Assembly (NCBI GenBank): GCA_017539385.1
Contig: JAFYHC010000045.1
Location: 22,607-86,606, forward strand
Reading direction: 5' to 3'
Source: Solobacterium sp.
GTDB taxonomy: Bacteria > Bacillota_I > Bacilli_A > Erysipelotrichales > Erysipelotrichaceae
Length of the DNA stretch: 64,000 bases
The translations under genes were made by a program, and so were the position numbers. The notes under the pieces were generated by a model, which ran no database searches, was not told the DNA's origin, and saw only the letters and a program-made list of their open reading frames with translations. Shown piece after piece: positions 60,430 to 64,000 of this stretch (position 1 is its first letter; every line of letters begins with the position of its first letter).

Positions 60430-63150
60430 TTATTTGATTCCGTACTTCGCCATGATCTTGGCAAACTCTGCACTATTGGCAAAGCCCTTCATGACTTCAT
60501 CTCTCGATGTGCCGTTTCTTAGACGGTTCGTCCAGTCATTGTATCCGCCCTGATCAGCTTCACGTCCAAGGAACGTTCTGTACAGTGTGCGTACATACTG
60601 ATCATTGTTCGTGTGCTTGTTCATGTACTCCGGAGAATGGAAGAAGCCATTGGAAGCCGCATCGATCGCTGCCTGTTTCCGGTTGGATGCGGTCAGGATG
60701 CGTTTGCACCAATCATTCAGTCCGCCGACTTCTGCCTTACGTCCAAGTACTTCACTGTAGCATCTGCCTACAAACTCGGTAATACCCTGGTTCTGGTCTC
60801 TCGGCTCACTGATCGTGACACTGCCTCTTTCAACACCATAGTCTTTGCATATGTTATTGAACTCTGTACTTCCTACAAAGCCTCGTAATACATATGTCTG
60901 CGACATGCCGATATCCAGCTTATTGACCCAGCCCTTCTTTCCGCCGGCATCGCTTGCACGGTTCATCATGACCAGATAGCATCTTTCTACCCATTCTTCA
61001 TTCGGTAGTTTCATATTCTTCATCTCGTTACTGGTGAAGAACGCCTGTACTACATATGCAGCGGTATACTTCTTTGAAAGTAAACTCTTCGTCCACATTC
61101 GGAAGCCACCCTTGTCTGGTTCGCGATTAAAACATAATTGATACAGTCTTGTTACAAATGCGTTAACTTGATCTTCCTGTTCTGTATTCCAAGGCTTTTT
61201 ATAATTAGCAAAATCAACATACTCAATTGGATCCACAATTCCTGTTTCTGAAAATGGGCATACCGTATACATCGTCCCTTCCTGATCATGAACATACGCA
61301 TGATATTCCCATTCATCATATGTTTCGAGATTATAGCCTACCTTTTCTCCAATTCTGACCAGTACCTCAGGAGCAGTTAAAGAATGCATTCTTTTTCGCT
61401 GCCAGAATGCTCCAAGATTTGCAAGAACAAATATAGGTTCCAATTCTCCCGAAATAGCTTTTACTTCTGGGTATTTCCAATCTTTGAATGCTGTATTTAC
61501 AATAGTCTCTATTTTTTCTTTCGGTGTCATTTCCGTACTGGTATATTCATTTATAACCTGGTCCAGCCATAAGTCATATTCCTTCTCATAATCATGGAAA
61601 TCAATGGTGACACTTGCGTTTGTCGGAATATTTCGATATTCGTCTCTTTCATAAACAGATATCGTAACTATTCCTGCTTTTGGAGGATTAACCAGTGTTA
61701 CAAAACCTCCATCAACTTTATATATTCCGTCACTGGTATATAGGCCGTCGTCAATAACCTTAATGTCTTCAAATCCACCAACGTAAATATTTCCGTAAAG
61801 AGATTGGGGAGTTCCTTCCAGTTCAAAATTCCCCGCAATAGGATTATCTGTCTGTATATACAGTACAGCAGGTGCATTGGAATCATTAAAAACCGGGCTA
61901 TATCGATTCAGGCAGGTAATATTGTAATGATATATCGGTAAACCATACTCATTAAAAACAGGATATTTCAGGTTGTTGCATTGAGTTACCGCGTTATTCG
62001 ATGAAACATCCGCTCCGTTCAAGTCAATTGTTTTTAATTTTGGGCATTGATTAAAAACATTATGTCCCAATGCGAGCCTTTCACTATGAAAAATAACGGT
62101 CTCCATGCCGGTGCATTGTAAAAACACGTCCTCTCCTATACCTATTAATGAAGAGGGAAACTCGAGTTTCTGAATGCCTTTGCATTTCATAAATGCAGAT
62201 TCACCAATCGTTTCCAGTGTTGTTGGGAAAGTAATGGATTTTATTGTTCCGCAATTTGCAAATGCGTTCTTATAAATGCCCTTTACTCCCTCTGGTATAA
62301 CAACATCTGCATCTGTCCCGAGATATCCATGAACCAATTCATGATCAATGATAAAGTCACTAGACAGACCTTCTTTGAGCTTGATCTCCGAAAGATCAGA
62401 ATATGGAATCCAATTCAAGATGCCGCCACAATTATCTCCCACAATATCACTCCATGTCATATCATTTTTGGGATAGTAAATATCAGCAGATACATCATAG
62501 AATACCTCTTCTCCAAATGACGGTTTACTGCCAGTAAAAACTACAGTTTTAAGGTTATAATCCCTGCTGAACACCCATCTCCCTAATGATTGCAGCGATT
62601 CAGGTAATACAATTTGTTCCAAGTTTTCACATTGCCTAAGACAATGAGCTCCAATCTCTTTTACGCCGTTTCCGATGGTGATATATCTTAATTCTTCGCA
62701 ATGTTCGAATGCCCATTCATCAAGTAATTCCACACTGTCTGGAATATCAACGGCCATTAATGAACTCCATGTAAAAGCACCATTTCCAATAGATTTTATC
62801 GTAGAAGGCAATTCAACTTTCTTACATAAAGAATTAGCAAATACGCCTTCACCTATTCCGTCTATTCCTTCTGAAAGTCTTACAATGTGCACTTCATTTT
62901 TTTTATATAAATCATTCCATTCGTTAATTGAGCCCTGCCCTGTAATAGTCAAAATTCCATCTTCTGACGTCCATTTCAAACTAGTATTATTATCTACGGT
63001 CGAATTATATGAACTGATTTTTTCATAGTCTTCTTGTAATTCTTCAAGTTCTTCCGTTATATCTTCCTGTCCTTCTGCATTAATGTGATCTGCTGAAAAT
63101 GCCGTCCAAATTAAACTAAACGCCAAAATTCTTTTTATCGACCGAGACAT
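60430..63150 (-). CDS. BspA-type (LRR_5) surface protein with DUF4214 tail
   Basis: A 906-residue secreted protein. The ATG at 63150 has AGAGAGGAAA; an ATG at 63168 lacks a site. The signal peptide is SIKRILAFSLIWTAFSADHI. About residues 60-330 hold BspA-type LRR_5 repeats (ELPSTIKSIGNGAFTWSSLM, IGNGVKEIGAHCLRQCENLE, ITFPTTLETIGESAF). The region about 540-660 resembles a degenerate transglutaminase-like domain (EMTPKEKIETIVNTAFKDWK, PEVLVRIGEKVGYNLETYDE, WEYHAYVHDQEG), with the catalytic Cys not evident. The last 230 residues are four DUF4214-type repeats ending MAKYGIK, nearly the same as in the next gene. The N-terminal part is AT-rich, the tail is not, so the gene looks mosaic. Likely an adhesin or surface-binding protein. 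Confidence 0.82.
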   Translation of the reverse strand: MSRSIKRILAFSLIWTAFSADHINAEGQEDITEELEELQEDYEKISSYNSTVDNNTSLKWTSEDGILTITGQGSINEWNDLYKKNEVHIVRLSEGIDGIGEGVFANSLCKKVELPSTIKSIGNGAFTWSSLMAVDIPDSVELLDEWAFEHCEELRYITIGNGVKEIGAHCLRQCENLEQIVLPESLQSLGRWVFSRDYNLKTVVFTGSKPSFGEEVFYDVSADIYYPKNDMTWSDIVGDNCGGILNWIPYSDLSEIKLKEGLSSDFIIDHELVHGYLGTDADVVIPEGVKGIYKNAFANCGTIKSITFPTTLETIGESAFMKCKGIQKLEFPSSLIGIGEDVFLQCTGMETVIFHSERLALGHNVFNQCPKLKTIDLNGADVSSNNAVTQCNNLKYPVFNEYGLPIYHYNITCLNRYSPVFNDSNAPAVLYIQTDNPIAGNFELEGTPQSLYGNIYVGGFEDIKVIDDGLYTSDGIYKVDGGFVTLVNPPKAGIVTISVYERDEYRNIPTNASVTIDFHDYEKEYDLWLDQVINEYTSTEMTPKEKIETIVNTAFKDWKYPEVKAISGELEPIFVLANLGAFWQRKRMHSLTAPEVLVRIGEKVGYNLETYDEWEYHAYVHDQEGTMYTVCPFSETGIVDPIEYVDFANYKKPWNTEQEDQVNAFVTRLYQLCFNREPDKGGFRMWTKSLLSKKYTAAYVVQAFFTSNEMKNMKLPNEEWVERCYLVMMNRASDAGGKKGWVNKLDIGMSQTYVLRGFVGSTEFNNICKDYGVERGSVTISEPRDQNQGITEFVGRCYSEVLGRKAEVGGLNDWCKRILTASNRKQAAIDAASNGFFHSPEYMNKHTNNDQYVRTLYRTFLGREADQGGYNDWTNRLRNGTSRDEVMKGFANSAEFAKIMAKYGIK
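60433..61140 (-). repeat. DUF4214 tail cassette, copy 2
   Basis: Nearly identical at the DNA level to 63224-63930 over most of its length, differing by scattered, often silent changes. Same role as copy 1: encodes the C-terminal repeats of a surface protein. Confidence 0.85.
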
Positions 63151-63173
63151 CTTTTTCCTCTCTTTCATGCAAA

Positions 63174-63206
63174 CCAGCAGAGAGCATCAAATATGCCCTC
63201 TGCCAC
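63174..63206 (-). terminator. Possible terminator after the right-edge surface protein gene
   Basis: Imperfect stem GCAGAGAGCAT / ATGCCCTCTGC (63177-63187 with 63193-63203). The following T tract on the minus strand is weak (TGGTTTGC). Confidence 0.4.
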
Positions 63207-63220
63207 ATGTTATTATTCAA

Positions 63221-64000
63221 CTATTTAATTCCGTACTTCGCCATGATCTTGGCAAACTCTGTACTGTTGGCAAATCCCTTCATGACATCATCCCTGGATG
63301 TTCCGCTGTTCAGTGCTTTCATCCAGTTGTTGTATCCGCCCTGATCAGCTTCTCTTCCAAGGAACGTTCTGTACAGTGTGCGTACATACTGATCATTGTT
63401 CGTGTGCTTGTTCATGTACTCAGGAGAATGGAAGAAGCCATTGGAAGCCGCATCGATCGCTGCCTGCTTCCGGTTGGATGCAGTCAGGATTCGTTTGCAC
63501 CAGTCATTCAGTCCGCCCACTTCTGCCTTACGTCCAAGTACTTCACTGTAGCATCTGCCGACGAACTCGGTAATACCCTGGTTCTGGTCTCTCGGCTCAC
63601 TGATCGTGACACTGCCTCTTTCGACACCATAGTCCTTACATACGTTATTGAACTCTGTACTTCCTACAAAGCCTCTTAATACATATGTCTGAGACATGCC
63701 GATCTCCAGCTTATTGACCCAGCCCTTCTTGCCGCCGGCATCGCTTGCACGGTTCATCATGACCAGATAGCATCTTTCTACCCACTCTTCATTCGCCAGT
63801 TTCATATTCTTCATTTCATTGCTGGTGAAGAATGCCTGTACCACAAATGCAGCGGTATACTTCCTTGTCCGTAATCCGGATGTCCACATATTGAAGCCGC
63901 CTGAATCTGCTTTACGTCCGAAGCACAGCAGATACAGTCTGCGTACAAATGCATTGACCGGATCTTCTACCGTTACAGTGCAGGATGCTGTATATTTGCC
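63221..64000 (-). CDS. DUF4214 surface protein, 5' part cut by window edge
   Basis: Partial gene; the frame stays open to base 64000, so the true start is to the right. The visible 259 residues begin with the end of a Big_2-like domain (GKYTASCTVTVEDP) directly followed by four DUF4214-type repeats: LYLLCFGRKADSGGFNMW, CYLVMMNRASDAGGKKGW, CYSEVLGRKAEVGGLNDW and LYRTFLGREADQGGYNNW, and the end MAKYGIK. The Big_2-DUF4214 junction matches the giant protein at 54067, while the repeats match the 60430 protein most. An internal Met at 63889 would cut the first repeat in two and is not the start. Likely another secreted adhesin. Confidence 0.88.
   Translation of the reverse strand, partial: GKYTASCTVTVEDPVNAFVRRLYLLCFGRKADSGGFNMWTSGLRTRKYTAAFVVQAFFTSNEMKNMKLANEEWVERCYLVMMNRASDAGGKKGWVNKLEIGMSQTYVLRGFVGSTEFNNVCKDYGVERGSVTISEPRDQNQGITEFVGRCYSEVLGRKAEVGGLNDWCKRILTASNRKQAAIDAASNGFFHSPEYMNKHTNNDQYVRTLYRTFLGREADQGGYNNWMKALNSGTSRDDVMKGFANSTEFAKIMAKYGIK
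63224..63930 (-). repeat. DUF4214 tail cassette, copy 3
   Basis: Third and right-most copy of the repeated 700-base tail; closest to copy 2. Confidence 0.85.

Noticed and set aside
54067..64000. Sortase-anchored wall proteins
   Set aside because: No LPXTG-like motif, C-terminal hydrophobic helix or basic tail in any of the three.

Overview
The window looks like chromosomal DNA of a low-to-mid GC Gram-positive anaerobe (Bacillota; a gut Erysipelotrichia or Clostridia member is my best guess). The signs are strong purine-rich ribosome binding sites, hairpin-plus-U-tract terminators, a MurPQ recycling pair, BspA-type leucine-rich surface proteins, DUF4214 repeats and an Rpn nuclease. TGA is a normal stop codon. 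I see no rRNA, tRNA, CRISPR array, prophage or insertion sequence, and no gene-free stretch above 300 bases.

Layout. (1) 1-13825, minus strand: a six-gene operon. In order of transcription it encodes a secreted, membrane-anchored von Willebrand A (vWA) protein, a tubulin-like GTPase, a membrane coiled-coil protein, a very large membrane protein ending in a zinc-finger plus DA1-like metallopeptidase, a coiled-coil protein and a secreted transglutaminase cut by the left edge. (2) 14110-18438, plus strand: a divergent sigma-70-family factor, a small flavodoxin-like protein, a tiny membrane-protein gene with an in-frame stop, an amidohydrolase, and an Rpn nuclease followed by a separate copy of its own C-terminal domain. 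(3) 18486-29854: an immune-like locus. A TIR-membrane-LRR protein with a Drp35-like lactonase lies divergent to a tightly overlapping operon of a Rossmann/RyR membrane protein, a Nudix hydrolase, a TIR protein and a TIR-NACHT-TPR protein. (4) 29862-33480, minus: MurP, MurQ and a DUF4143 ATPase behind three palindromic operators. (5) 33631-44486, minus: a signalling cluster of metallophosphatase, TelA, a TPR protein, a helical protein, a PP2C phosphatase, a kinase-Rossmann-RyR-nuclease protein and a lone RyR domain. (6) 44614-50672: a lipoprotein with two cystatin-like motifs, then a polysaccharide O-acylation and sulfatase-like operon. (7) 50789-53875, minus: a membrane Ser/Thr kinase with an outside domain and its partner gene. 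(8) 54067-64000, minus: three tandem surface proteins (two with BspA-type LRRs) sharing one near-identical DUF4214 tail, the last cut by the right edge.

How the parts relate. Regions 3 and 5 share the rare RyR domain (three proteins) and a Rossmann-RyR core, and both combine signalling modules (TIR, Nudix, kinase, phosphatase) with likely effectors (NADase TIRs, a Card1/Can2-like nuclease). Region 1 adds a tubulin, vWA and DA1-peptidase membrane assembly that I do not recognise as a described system. Together they look like a large stress or antiphage island, but its function is inference from domains and gene order only.
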